This document shows, in pieces, positions 22,665 through 34,358 of a stretch of 64,000 bases of DNA. Made by a program: the position numbers and the translations under genes. The DNA comes from Byssochlamys sp. IMV 00236 (Eukaryota > Ascomycota > Eurotiomycetes > Eurotiales > Thermoascaceae), in the NCBI GenBank assembly GCA_001931875.2, contig MSJH02000637.1, positions 1 to 64,000 of the forward strand, read 5' to 3'. The notes beneath the pieces are model-generated. The model saw nothing but the letters and a program-made list of their open reading frames with translations. It was not told the DNA's origin and did no database searches. Numbering within the stretch: position 1 is the stretch's first letter; every line of letters begins with the position of its first letter.

Positions 22665-22791
22665 TTTGGCAGCAGTAGATGCCCGGAAGAATCTTGAGTC
22701 TCTCGGCGTACAGCAAGAAGAAGATAGAATCGGGCTTTGAAAAGGAGGGAGTAGACAAGTAATATCTAGCGGGAAAGATGGAAACCACAGG

Positions 22792-23386
22792 TTAAAAACT
22801 GAAAGAAGAAGGCAAGGAAACAGCAAGCATGTAGGACTGGTGCAGGACAGCTTCTGATTTGGACCGGAAGGTGCGAACCTCTCTATATACCATTTCCGCA
22901 GCCTCTATTCGTACTAATAGACCATGACCTCTCTGCAAGTCATCATGGACCGCGCGGTCTGCGAGCTGCTGATCACTCCATGAATAGTCCAATTACTGGG
23001 AGATGTTCCGGCATGTTCAACGAGGCCCATGGCGTCTCGACCCATTCATTGACGCCATCGTAATTAGATTGAGAGTAAGGGCGCCTGTGAATACTCATAT
23101 TCCCTCATTCGTCGTCTGGTAGCCTATAGAAGGACCAACACGAGGTGGAAACGAAACGTCTAGATGTGAGTATCCGAGCAGGTAACCTTGACGCCCGTGC
23201 CCAAGAAGAGTGCGTACTATTTTGAGCCAACAAATACCATGCCGCGTGTTGTATAGCCTCTTTTCTAGCCGCTGCGGAGCCAGGGAGATGTCGATCTTCC
23301 AACAAGAGATGTGTCTCAGCTACTCTCGACGAGGCTTCCTGAAGAACATTATCAAACTTGGTTGGCTGCTTTGCTCCATTTGCCAT
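22792..23386 (-). CDS. Uncharacterised small protein, three exons
   Basis: Proposed exons 23386-23187, 23084-22997 and 22932-22792, 142 aa. The first exon begins MANGAKQPTKFDNVLQEAS and is helical; exon 2 reads RPYSQSNYDGVNEWVETPW; exon 3 contains LLVRIEAAEMVYREVRTF. The last intron (GTAATT...TTGCAG) is good; the first donor is doubtful (GTTACC, or GTACGC at 23217 giving another frame). No family recognised. It lies on the same strand just 127 bp before the PD-(D/E)XK gene, and 415 bp from the divergent kinase-like gene, so the three may be regulated together. An alternative is that it is a 5' part of the nuclease-like gene. Confidence 0.5.
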
Positions 23387-23801
23387 CGCGGCTCCTTGTT
23401 CTTTACGGCGTCACGCCCGACCAGAGTACCAAATTAGACCCAAGTACACGAGAGGCTTGCAACCGAGTCACATCTTGACAGCGTTGTGTCTTATCAGTTG
23501 ACTTCATTTACCTAAGTAGGTAGTAGCTTGATCGACCGGCAGAATATAGCTCGACGGGGCTACTTAGCGCTCAGAGCGGCCAATCAGGTCGAGGGGTTTG
23601 CCGCTGTCGTGTTGCTGCCTGAGACCCTTCAAACATTCCTCCTCGACCTTCACAGTCGTCCTGCTCGCGTCTCCAAATACAAAAGCCCTTGGTTTTATCA
23701 TCATGCAGTGTGTAATCTTCTGAACTCGTGAAAACTGTTGTTTCCGACCGTTTTTACCTTTGAATTCCACTTTGCGTCAAGCGAAGGGTGACACTAGCAC
23801 T
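23387..23801. promoter_or_regulatory. Divergent promoter region of the kinase-like gene and the 142-aa gene
   Basis: 415 bp between start codons on opposite strands. It contains CTACTACCTACTTAGGTAAATG-like short repeats but no element I can name. Confidence 0.4.
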
Positions 23802-24828
23802 ATGCCCACCGACCGTGACGATTGGGAGGATTTCGGATTTAGAAGGACTTCTCACTGGATTGAAGACGCTGAAGAGGACTGGGTCTTGCAGTTTGATGAC
23901 CCTAATGTGTCCTGGAGACTTGGCCCTATCCTAAAGGAGAGAGTCCGCCATGGAGATGAGTACGAGGGGGTCAAGATATCCGAGGCAGCTGGTACATGCA
24001 TCGCCACACAGATCGAAGGGCCACAGAAGGGCATGAAGGCTATAGCCAAGATCAGAATGCAGTACGTATGCTTTTAATGTATGCACTGCATCGCAGAAAT
24101 AACCTTTTCATTAATCTAGGATCCCCCCAGGAATGGATGATCCCTCCGAATACGACCCTGATGTTGACTATTCTATCTATAAATCAGACTATCGTAGCAT
24201 ATGGGCTCTATGTGAATCTGAGATTCTCAAGGAACTCACAGAGAAAGGCTCTAAATGTACACCACGCTACATTGACCATGAGGTCCGAAATCAAACGGAT
24301 CGCGACTATGTCCCTGGAGGCTACGTTTCATACCTTTTGATGGAAAAGCTGCCTGGGACAAATTTGCTAGATTGGCATGAATTCGATCTTCAGAAGAGAA
24401 ACAGAGTCCGGCTTGCATTTGCAAAAGCCATTCGGTATGAAATGCGACTTTCAATCTGACACACTTGCTAACATCTACTAGTGAATTCTACTCCTACGGA
24501 CTTGTACACAACGACCCTCGGAGGAACAACATAATCTGGGACGAGAAAACCGATAGATGGTACGTACTTTTATCACACGTGGATAATAGTTGTCTAATCC
24601 TTGATATCTTTTAGTTGGATAATTGATATGGAGGACGCGAGTTTTACGGACGAGCCACGGAAGTTTACACCACGACTCGACTGGACTGAGTGGGCCATAT
24701 GCGCCGGAAGTGACATGGGAGAGCGCATAGATCCGATGCTTCCAGATTATTATGACGACTATTCAGATGATGATGCGATAGCTGCTCTCGCAACTCGGAC
24801 AAAGACAAGGCAATTTTGGGAACGCTAG
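23802..24828 (+). CDS. Fungal protein-kinase-like (APH-type) protein
   Basis: Four exons, 23802-24061, 24120-24434, 24482-24559 and 24615-24828; all three introns (58, 47 and 55 bp) join in phase; 288 aa. Kinase-fold landmarks: an AIAKIRMQ strand with the ATP-binding Lys candidate near residue 84, hinge-like YLLMEKLPGTNLLDW, catalytic loop VHNDPRRNNIIW with Asp203 and Asn208, and IIDMEDA (Asp222) as the metal-binding DFG equivalent. The N-lobe is short and the activation segment minimal, as in aminoglycoside-phosphotransferase-like and fungal-specific kinases. Substrate unknown. It is divergent from the PD-(D/E)XK gene group. Confidence 0.78.
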
Positions 24829-27235
24829 CTTCTTTCATAGTGGAATTTCGTTTTCATGTTCATTTTTTTGATTTGCTCTTTCTTGCACCATTGCCGTAAG
24901 CCTGAAGCTCTTATCTGTATGCCATGAGGCGAAAAGGAAATATTGCAGTACGTAAAGGGCATTTGATATTCACATAGTGATCTGATAATCGCTGGCTTAC
25001 ACCGTGGCCGTATACTGCATTTGACCTTGATAACAAGGAGATAGTGATTTCTTAGGTAGATATATATTCTTGTAAGATACTCGTCTATGTTCTGGTTGTA
25101 CTGATACGTGCACTTCGAGGGTGCTATACGACTTCGAGTCTGGTATCGCAATTCCCCCTACCTGTCTCGAATGACGGATTATTATTGGTCTTATGGTACT
25201 CATAAGTATGATGCATCCGAGCCGCCGTGGATCAGCTGAAATAACGACCTTGGTGCCTGAAGTGTAGGTATCTAGGCCCTGATGTTCCGAGTATCCTTGC
25301 TCCACACCTGCTGCGCCGCAAGTTATCTAAGTTTCCGCTAAGTAGAGATGAGCGCGTCGAGGTGTGTTATGCGTAAAGTTGGGGCCAGGTTACAGACCAC
25401 GGACATGAATAGTAGCAACCCGTTCCTATATCCACTCAACGATCCTTTCTATTCTGGTAGAGGCTCAAGTCCTCCTTCTGTATGTACTGGCATTCTCTCA
25501 GAGTCTAATCAGCTGGAGCGATTAACCGCCGCCACGCGAGATGTGCCATATGCAGCCAATATTCATGACCGACGTTAGCATGCACCGGAAATAGTTCCTA
25601 CTGGCAGCTGCCATCATGCGGCGCTGTCAATGACTGGATAACGGCGTATTTTGTTTGATAACCATGCAAGAGATGTCGGTTGCAGGGATATACAGATAGC
25701 TCGGGCGCCAAGTCACAGCTGAACGACTGGGCTAGACAATTGGGACGAGACGCTATTCAGTGGACTATAATGTAGGTCTGATTGAATGACCACTAAGAGC
25801 CTCAACTCTCCTCCGCATGTTGGAAATTTCCATCGACGGACATGTTCGTGACGACGCGCTTGCGGCACGGCCACCAAAACCGAGTGGCAGCCAATGGAGC
25901 CTTGGGTTTTAGCGCTTCCCCCCCCCCAACAGGGTTCCTGACTTCCAGGATGCGACATAACGAAAAGAAAAACCAACGAGTCTCGGTTGCTTTTATTGAT
26001 CATGACCCCTGGGCTTCTGCAACGACGGACCTCCGACGATCTCACAGGGTTCGTAGGCCTCTTTCTTCCTGCCTGCTGCCTGCTTCCAGGCTAACTGTGT
26101 ATGTGACTAGCGCCAACACAGTGTCTATGAAAGATACACTGATTGGGTCAAAAGGCTTCCTATCTCACAGTAGGTTAGCAAAGTTACAATGTTGGCGATT
26201 CTTCTCATTTACCGGCAGTCTATAGTTATCTGCTGATCACTAGAGCTTTGACCTCCCCGATAACCCGCCACACAACAGCTTCAGTAGTAATATCCCATCT
26301 AGGCAAGTCGACCAAGAGGCCTTGCTAGCTCCTCGAATAGTCTAGAGCATTGATCATGGTAATGAGTACCAATGAAGTCCGCTCGATCGTACAGGACAGT
26401 GTTTCTATGTTTGCAGGGTTGCTAATCTGACTTTGTGCCGAGCCGCAAACCATTGTTGCAGGCGCTACTACATCTAGTATACACAAGTCATCCAACACAA
26501 GTTATCAACCGCCGAGGCAGAGCAGGTTGTATCTTGAGTCGTGATATACTTGGGCTGGGCGCTTACTCTTGCTTGTGCCCAATCCCCTAATAATATACCA
26601 ACAATATGTGAAACAGTTCCCGCCGTAACTACTGGGGTGGCAGGAAGGCCATTCCTTATTTTAGAATACCTTCGAATGAGTTGCATGATGTAATGGAACT
26701 ATTGCTTGTATATCCCAGAATAAGCCGGACAGTAGCATATCTTCTCAATATCTCTATGTTCGTACGGAAATCTGCCTCTCGGAGTGGATTCAGTCTTGTC
26801 GTGGCTTGTCAGGTTAGGAACAATACCGCCGCACAGATGGATGGTGGGGCTCTCTTCTTGTTACCTAGAGGATAGAATAGGCAGATTGAAGTGTTTAGGT
26901 AGTTTCAGTTTACCGCGCGCATCTGGTATTCAGGACTTGGTCAGGTCGATTGGCTCTCAGGGTCTCCAGGAACGTTGGCGTGTCGAATGCTATTTGTAGC
27001 ATTGGATCTATATTCGCATCGGTTAGAAAACAAGTATCCTATATCGAGTGCTGGTATTTCGACTATAAGAGATGCACACTTTCCGCCAGTATGGTCTATT
27101 GTTTTGTCTATCTTCATCATCAAGAATCATATCACATCTCCCTATACACGACTATTTCTTGTCAAATATAGATTGCGCCTCCCCCATATACATATATCAT
27201 TGTTTGCAATATAACTCTCCAATCTATTAGTTACG
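24829..27235. other. Gene-poor region
   Basis: 2.4 kb without a supportable gene; frames are short and interrupted. There is a run of ten C near 25919-25928. A 70-codon minus frame at 26474-26686 starting MQLIRRYSKIRNGLPATP slightly resembles the start of Mpv17/PMP22 proteins but nothing continues it. Confidence 0.5.
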
Positions 27236-28131
27236 ATGGCTTATGATGAAGAAAGAAGAAGTATGCCTGAGACACGAATATCGAACGACTTGGATAGGGT
27301 ATTGACAGAACTCTAGAAAACCCACTTAAAGAATGGATCCCGATATTTCTCATCGTTCCGATAGTGACATTATATTGTGAGGACTTCACTATCGTCTACT
27401 GCCAGATATCCGCTAATAGAAAAACCCCGAAATATAGCTATTATTATAACTGGATGTCTATCTGACTCTCCCGGATTGCATAATGTGTATGTTTTGAATC
27501 TTGTGGACGTCTCTGGCCTTGAAGTAAGAGTTGGGTATTTCGGTAAGTTCACTTATGATATTGAAATTGCAAACTTACTCACAGAAGCTACCTTGTAGGG
27601 ATTTGTGTCGAATCGTCTACAAAGAGAATTTGCGGTTCAGCATCTAACATCCAGACCGACTTTCCGACTCTACAACAGAACGAGGCACTAGACCCCGATA
27701 ATTCTGGTTTTCCCAAGCCAGCTACGTCAGATATCCTGGACATAGCGACAACCTTCCAACGACGGATACAATTGCCAATAATAACAGTTGCTGGGGTTAT
27801 ATTCGTCATATCTATTGCCATACAACTTGCCCTGACGTGGCGCGATAAAAGTGAATCACCCAACCGCACCCAGCACTTATTCTATCTATACAGAACTTTC
27901 ATTATCTTAACAGTGTTGTCGATTGTTTTTATCGTTATGGCTTCATTTACTACAGTGTCCATGGTAAATGCTATTAAGTATTTCCGCGGCATTGATTGTG
28001 GACAAGGAACATTCCAAATTGGCGTTGGGAAAATCTTACTCGGATTGCAGCTGGCTACAATGAGTATCCAGGCGATACACGCTACATTTTTCATTGTGAA
28101 GGTTTTGGAAAGTCATGGAAACTGGTACTAG
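27236..28131 (+). CDS. Fig1-family Ca2+ regulator and membrane fusion protein
   Basis: Four exons, 27236-27260 (25 nt), 27317-27376, 27438-27542 and 27599-28131, all in phase; 240 aa. The first intron uses GTATGC and joins A|AA, giving MAYDEERRKNPLKEWIP. Membrane helix 1 (WIPIFLIVPIVTLYSIIITG) ends in a Cys, followed by SPGLHNVYVLNL. The family motif GLEVRVGYFGICVESST followed by KRICG is present with its spaced glycines and two cysteines. Helices 2 to 4 lie at about 140-160, 178-198 and 216-235. Fig1 proteins affect Ca2+ uptake and cell fusion in yeast mating and, in filamentous fungi, sexual development and conidiation. Placement in the plasma membrane is expected. Confidence 0.88.
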
Positions 28132-29315
28132 GTCTCTCCGAATGACCTACGATTAAGCCCCTGACTGTGCTTGCATCATAAATCCCTATATGCAGCAACA
28201 GCGGATGGAGTTGGAAGGGTGGCACAATTCGTGATGACTTGTTTCTGTTTATTGTTTTTTTGAGATCTCTCATTTTATTATGCGCCTGACCATTTTCCGC
28301 TCGTTTACCTGTTTCTGATTCTGTCGCTTCTTTTTATCTGTTTTTATGTTTCCGCATATGTCGAATATACAGTGTTCATTGCGAACGTTAGGCTCAAGTC
28401 CTGGATCCACGCAGTTTATAAGTAGAAGGATGTCGAATGCTATAGATAAAGCAGTATTTGACGATGAATGCCCGGTTTTGTTGAATCCTACAGGGCACGG
28501 AAGCAACGGTATCATCTTGGACTTCTGGCTGGCACAGCTAGATTGCTTGCTTTGCTCTAGATCTAGGGAGAGGCTGAACCCGTATTTATCCACTAAATGT
28601 AGGAAGTATCTGAATCCTGGTTATTTCTGACTCCCTTTCGTAATCAAGGTAATCAGGATAGTCAGGGTGGTCAAAGAACCCTGCCGCAAACGGATAATAT
28701 GACAGATCAACTGCACACGGCCTTTGTTCGACGTGTGGCCATGTATGTCGATGGCACAGCGACAACAAAGCATTCTAGTGCCTGTTAGACTGATACGCAG
28801 TAGCCATTACTTTAGAACTCGGTTATATCGCAGTGAAGTCGAGAATTTTCTGTAAGGTACCGCCCTCAAAGCCCTCTCCATTCATCCTACTATGAAGGAA
28901 GGGGGGGATAAAGAGTTTGAGGGGAAGAGGGCGTAGTATTCCGTACTCAGGGGCATTCACTTGAGGAATTACTCGACCCTCGTTTTGAGCGTGGAGCTTT
29001 GACGTTCACTTGAGCGATTCCTTTCACAAAATCGTCCGAATATGGTAAACGAAAGGCGCTTCGGACGGGATAATCCACCAGTCTCGTCACCGCCCACAAA
29101 CTTCATGTGGCATCATCCAAGCCTAACTCTCTTATAGTCTACCTTGTGGTTCTCTCTGGTAAACCCCCATGAGATCCAGGGACAAACAGAGCTGACTTTC
29201 AAGCATCCGCTCCATACCCATACCTTCCAAATTTCTCTCAAAGGTCTTTCTCGAAACACACCAGGGAAGCCCTAAGAGACTTACACGAGGGATCTCCCTC
29301 TTCATTTGGATCGAG
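28132..29315. other. Intergenic, no gene seen
   Basis: About 1.2 kb; includes the 3' UTR of the Fig1 gene and the promoter of the CCCH gene. Short frames only. The AG/GG-rich stretch at 28890-28935 is the one compositional feature. Confidence 0.5.
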
Positions 29316-31035
29316 ATGTTTGAAAAGGCAGGGATCCCATCCCTTGAGGATGGACCGAACGAATTCATAGGATTCGATAAGAAAAACAACGATGTCCACT
29401 GGAAGCTCATTGGGAAGTTCCAGCGACTTGCTGAAAGCTACCGCCGCTTGAGACTGGAACTAGATGAAGAAAGGGCCACCAATGCAAAGTATGAGCGTCT
29501 TGTCAGACCCAAGGTATGTTCGTGTGTATAACTATTTTATCCTCTGACTACAACTAGCGTAAAACCTTCGCTAGAAAAAGACAGGAATCTTCTGACGTGG
29601 TACTACTAGGACGATGACCCATTTGTTCTCGTTCTCATCGATGGCAATAATCACATTGTGGGATTCCTGGCCGTTATGATAAAAATTTAATGGGGCTAAC
29701 ATGTTCATTCGGCGCAGTTCGCGAAGGATCTGATCAAGGCTGGCAAGGAAGGAGGTGCCACAGCTGCATACCTTTTGCAGGATTCCATCAAGAGACTGCT
29801 TCGTTCCAACTTAGACAACGAGGAACCTGGATGCAAAGTGCTAGTACGGGTGTACGCGGACATTGCCCGTTTATCCATCGCCCTTCACCGTGCTGGTATT
29901 GCTGGTAACGAAAGCCGGTCATTGGCACCATTCGTGGCAAGTTTCAATAGTACACAAGGGGCGTTCGACTTCATTGACGTGGGTGATACTGAGAGCATGG
30001 AGCCAAAAGTCAAAGGTAGCAATTTGCAGCATTCTATCCCATCCACTAGCGTTCAAAATAACTCGCTTATTCCTTTACAGCGACTTTCGATGTCTTTATG
30101 GCGCATCCTCAGTGCAAGCATATCTTCTTCGGCGCTTGCAATGATACTCGACATCTCTCCTTGTTGACCCCGTACAGCGGCAAATTGGATTGGATCACCC
30201 TCATAAAAGGGAACTCCTTCGAATCTGAATTTGACTCGTTGGAGTTGCCGGTAGTAGAGATTCCGTCAGTGTTTGAATCCTGTCAACGGGAAGAAGTGGC
30301 CACCGTGACATCGCTATTCTCTACGAGACCTTCTGATCCTCGTCCCAGCGCTAAAATCTGCAAATATTTCTCGAAGGTACGTTAGTTGGATTTGCCACAA
30401 TTGCGTTATGTAGACTAATTCAATCAACACAGGGCATGTGCAGATATGGCAAGAAATGCCTCAACGTGCACGAGATTACAGGACGCACAGGATCTACAAT
30501 GCAGCAGACCAAAGGAACAGAAAACTTGCCTCAAGCGGTCAGAAATGGTTCTGTCGACAGTTCCCGAGGACTGTCAAATGGCACCGCAGAGAGAGAAGAA
30601 CTGATCCAACTTAACAAGCGTGGAGAACGCGTCGACGAATTGATACCCCGACCACCGCTGGAAGCATGGAGGTTGTACAATATGCGCATTGGAGTCCGCA
30701 AACTCTGCGCTGCGTATCACCTTGGTGGAAAGTGCTCAACACCGAACTGTGGATATGACCATAGCCATGTCGACCCACCTGTCCTGGATGTGCTAAGATA
30801 CCTCGTGAGAATGGCGCCATGTCACAAAGGGCCAGCTTGCCGCCGGGCTGGATGCTACCTCGGCCATATGTGTCAACGTCATAACTGTAAGGGATACAAA
30901 CCCTGCAAATTTCGACACTATGGGCACTATATAGATAGGGAGATCGTGAAGGAGATACCACCGGCTAAGCGGGAACATGAAAAGGAATCTACAGGGAGCG
31001 ACGAGGATCTCGTGGAGCCGCTCATTATTCTTTAA
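29316..31035 (+). CDS. CCCH zinc-finger protein with N-terminal DUF7923/NYN-like domain
   Basis: Five exons, 29316-29513, 29610-29657, 29718-30015, 30081-30376 and 30433-31035; 480 aa. Residues about 20-65 look coiled-coil. The next domain starts PFVLVLIDGNNHIFAKDL, continues with VLVRVYADIARL and ends near HIFFGACNDTRH; this pattern (strand-D-x-N, then alternating helices and strands) resembles a NYN/PIN-like fold, with Asp of IDGNN as the acidic site. The C-terminal part has four CCCH-like fingers: C-x7-C-x5-C-x3-H, C-x8-C-x4-C-x3-H, C-x5-C-x4-C-x3-H and C-x4-C-x5-C-x3-H. The architecture suggests RNA binding and perhaps RNA cleavage. The second exon is only 48 nt. Domain call on the fingers is firm; the nuclease-like fold is inferred. 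Confidence 0.87.
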
Positions 31036-31753
31036 GATAGGCACAGGCTTCTGTCATGACTATTGGTCCAATCTACTTCGAATCGTGTTGATAGAAGCAA
31101 AAAGCTCAATTGAGATTCGGAAAGCAAACGATCTAAAATGGACAATACAATAACCAAATCCTAAGATAAGTCCGACATAAAGGCTTAGTGCTTTCATAGA
31201 GAGACATACGCGATTACTTGTAGCAAGTTAGGAATGCCCTTTCACTGTCCTAGTATCCCACCTAGCCTTCTTCACCTCGTATTGGCCATGATCCGATGTT
31301 CTTTCGGCCTTGTCTAAAATTTGGATGAGATTTCAATAGTTTCATCTGTTTACGAACCAGTGAACTTTTAATTTTCGTGAGCATACTCCAGTTTGAGCAT
31401 TGCAAGAAGCTTATAATGAGACAGCTAGACAAGAAATCATAGGTCTGCAGTTTGGAACTCTATAAGGCTTGGTTCTTACAGCGTCGTGACAGTGATGGGC
31501 CAGAAGACTTAGTAGAGCCAAGGAATGGATTTGATATCAACTCGATTGATCCTTTACTATAATATCCGGAGACCGATCAAGTGACGTGCAGTATCATTAG
31601 GTACCCTACCGCGGCGGGGGATGTGATCTTTCTTGCATCTCTCTGAAACATACCCCTTGACTGTGTATGGGAGGGATCGAAATGAGTCTTGTTTCTTGTT
31701 TCTTGTTTTGGTAATATGAGGTTATACACGTCATGTGATAGTATACCATAGAA
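31036..31753. other. Intergenic, may hold an upstream exon of the next gene
   Basis: About 700 bp without a clear gene. The next reading frame is open back to 31754, where an ATACCATAG acceptor-like sequence occurs, so a first exon may lie here; I could not fix its donor. Confidence 0.4.
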
Positions 31754-31907
31754 GATTGGCAAGGAAAGAGCACCGGCCATTCTTTCCTCCAGCACGAAAG
31801 CCCTACATGCGAGTCTGTCTTCAAGCAGAAGCAAAGATGATGGCCTCCAACTTCTCAGCCTACCGGGAAACTATCACTATTTCGCGGAATATGCGAATCC
31901 CCAGCCG

Positions 31908-34358
31908 ATGGCCCCTCCACGAGCGTTGCCTCCGCCCCCGATTTCTTCTCGGCCACTGAAGGGATATCCCGTATCGCCCTTATCGGCCCAGAAGTTTCTA
32001 AGCGGGAAGGTCGTCGGTTTGTTATTTCTCGGAACGTTTTGCATATTCTTCGTCGGAGTGTTCTTTTGGAAGATAGGCGCTGTCATTCGTTTCTTTACGC
32101 AGGATCGATTTCTCGGGGAACGCAAGATTAAGACTGAGCGCTACGCCAGGACGTGGTATGGCTGGGTACCATTGGCTCGCCATGAGGCCAATAAGAGAGT
32201 AATAAACAGATGCATGAGAAAAGTGCGAGGATGGCTGAGCTGGCGATCTTCACGTCTTGACTATCGCTGGGTTTGGTGGGACCCTGGTGAGCAGGAGGCA
32301 CAGAAGCACAAGGAACGAGAGACGATGAGATGGTTCCCAACGTTGATTTCGAGCTACGAATGCCCTACCGCAGATTCAATTTGGAATCCTGGGCCTCCTC
32401 CCGAGATTCGAAGCTCACTTAACGTCGAGGAGAACCGACGTCCTTGCCCAAACCCGACAGACGGCGAGCCCGCCACGACAACTCGCTTGACAAGAGTGAG
32501 ACGGACAAGCCCTTCAGAATCTCGTGCAGAAGATCATCCTCTCAAAAGGGTGCCATCTTTCAGGTACCGACAGTCGTTTACAAGCATCAATCCTTATCAC
32601 ATATGTCAGCAACCATTCATTGTCGCTCCCGTGATTTACGTACCACCTGAACCGACATCCCAATATTGCAGCCCAGAATTGGAAGTTCGAAGAAATACGG
32701 CCCAGTTGCACACAGCACAATCCGAAGATCTCCCTATAAATTCATTTGGCACCAGGGATTGGAAGGACTGTGGGAGGCTCTTAAGGAGAACCGTGTCTCT
32801 ACCGTCAATGATCAAGCTTACGAGTCCTTCTGTAGTGAATCCTGTGTCTGATAAGAAAGCGCAAAAGAGTCCTATCATGAAGACTGGGTTGGTAAAGACC
32901 CGCCCGCAGGCTGCTCGTCTGTCACGCAAGTATCAAGCCTGGGCTTCCCGGATGCAGATACAGACTCGAAATTCCGCGAGCAGATTTCACGGAATATCAG
33001 GTCGGCCGGGAAGCCCGCTTTCTGAAATCTTGAAGAGCATCTCTTCCGAACAGAGCGCGTACACGACTCGCTTGAGTGGCACACAGAACTCTGAATCCTT
33101 TCAAGGATGTTCTACAGATGAGGCAAACCCGCCTGCAGCTGAGATTGGCGACCATGGCCCTCTACATGAGGACAGAGACGGTTTACAGACGATGTCAAAG
33201 ATGAGAAATCCAAGTCATATGAAATATGAGTCGCTTTCACGACCTCATCTTTTTACGGCTTCGGCTATCCTTACTCCAGAAATACCAAGGTACAGGCCCT
33301 TGCAAATGCGGGATCCCAATTGTCCTATGCAACATGAGAGAATCGAGGAACACGCTGGTCGCAGGCGTGTGACTTTTCAGGGAATTCCAAATACCGAAGC
33401 CCATAGAGCGCCACAGCAATCAGTTCCACTTCGACACCTGAGCAATCCTGAAGTTAGACTCATCTATAACCTTGACAGAAGACTTGAATGGCTTCTAAAT
33501 GAACTTGACCCTGGGCGGAAACCGTTCCATTTCGCGACTCTTGCGAACCACTGGTTGAACACTGAGACCTGGCTCGTGTATGACCCACCATGCCGAGTAT
33601 CTCAGGAATACAGGCGGCGATACGGGGATCCAAGGTGCAGGGCGCAATTCGCGGATGGGAGAAATGAATCAAGAAGACCAAAATACCCCGCGACTGTTCA
33701 GAGAAGAGCCCACACACCTCGGATAGATTCATGGAGACTTGCGGTTAATAAGCAACGCAAAACAGCTGGTCTTCAGGATTTCCTCAGGGAAATTGAGCTA
33801 TTTGACGGTTCCGCTGATGAAGTTCCCGATGGAAAGATTGACCCGTCCAGCTGGATCCTGCGAAAGCCACCACAGGGGTTCCCGATTTCCAACAAGCAGA
33901 AAGATTGTTTCTGGCAGGGAGCTTCCGTGTGGCAAGAGCCCTTAGAAGAATGGCAGAAAGTCAAGTATAGCTATCGTATCGAGAAAAAGATCAACGAGGC
34001 TAGGGTCAACCGAACGAGAGATCTAAGACGAGTAGCTCGAGGAGTGACAAAGATCTATAGGACGACAGCAAAGAAACTTCCACAGACTCCGATAGGACGG
34101 AGAACGAAGCGAGACCTCAACACTGGAAGAGAGCGGAGACAAGCACGCTCAGGCAATGGCTCAATGGGAAGGACACGAACAACTCGAGACAGCACACGGG
34201 GAGACACTGAAACGTATATTCCGGAAGAGATTCAGCTGTGTCGGACATCAGGTCATATTCCTACTATCAGACAGACTTCAGCTCTGACTGGAGAAGACAC
34301 CAGTCTCACAGATCCGATAGGAGATCGTGATGGTATCCATACGATGGAAAATGGATAA
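31908..34358 (+). CDS. Large fungal protein of unknown function with one membrane helix
   Basis: Single long frame of 816 aa from the ATG at 31908. A hydrophobic helix at about 34-56 (GKVVGLLFLGTFCIFFVGVF) follows a Pro-rich start and is followed by a basic segment, so the bulk is probably cytosolic. Residues about 85-150 are rich in Trp and charged residues. The middle is disordered, and the C-terminal third has conserved-looking patches such as RRLEWLLNELDPGRKPFHF and SYRIEKKINEARVNRTRD. The frame continues upstream without a stop to 31754 and reads well there (GNYHYFAEYANPQP), so the true start is probably in an upstream exon. No family recognised. Confidence 0.75.
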   Translation: MAPPRALPPPPISSRPLKGYPVSPLSAQKFLSGKVVGLLFLGTFCIFFVGVFFWKIGAVIRFFTQDRFLGERKIKTERYARTWYGWVPLARHEANKRVINRCMRKVRGWLSWRSSRLDYRWVWWDPGEQEAQKHKERETMRWFPTLISSYECPTADSIWNPGPPPEIRSSLNVEENRRPCPNPTDGEPATTTRLTRVRRTSPSESRAEDHPLKRVPSFRYRQSFTSINPYHICQQPFIVAPVIYVPPEPTSQYCSPELEVRRNTAQLHTAQSEDLPINSFGTRDWKDCGRLLRRTVSLPSMIKLTSPSVVNPVSDKKAQKSPIMKTGLVKTRPQAARLSRKYQAWASRMQIQTRNSASRFHGISGRPGSPLSEILKSISSEQSAYTTRLSGTQNSESFQGCSTDEANPPAAEIGDHGPLHEDRDGLQTMSKMRNPSHMKYESLSRPHLFTASAILTPEIPRYRPLQMRDPNCPMQHERIEEHAGRRRVTFQGIPNTEAHRAPQQSVPLRHLSNPEVRLIYNLDRRLEWLLNELDPGRKPFHFATLANHWLNTETWLVYDPPCRVSQEYRRRYGDPRCRAQFADGRNESRRPKYPATVQRRAHTPRIDSWRLAVNKQRKTAGLQDFLREIELFDGSADEVPDGKIDPSSWILRKPPQGFPISNKQKDCFWQGASVWQEPLEEWQKVKYSYRIEKKINEARVNRTRDLRRVARGVTKIYRTTAKKLPQTPIGRRTKRDLNTGRERRQARSGNGSMGRTRTTRDSTRGDTETYIPEEIQLCRTSGHIPTIRQTSALTGEDTSLTDPIGDRDGIHTMENG

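Noticed and set aside
26474..26686. Possible Mpv17/PMP22 fragment on the minus strand
   Set aside because: Only a vague likeness over about 40 residues; no following helices or the family C-terminal motif could be found nearby.
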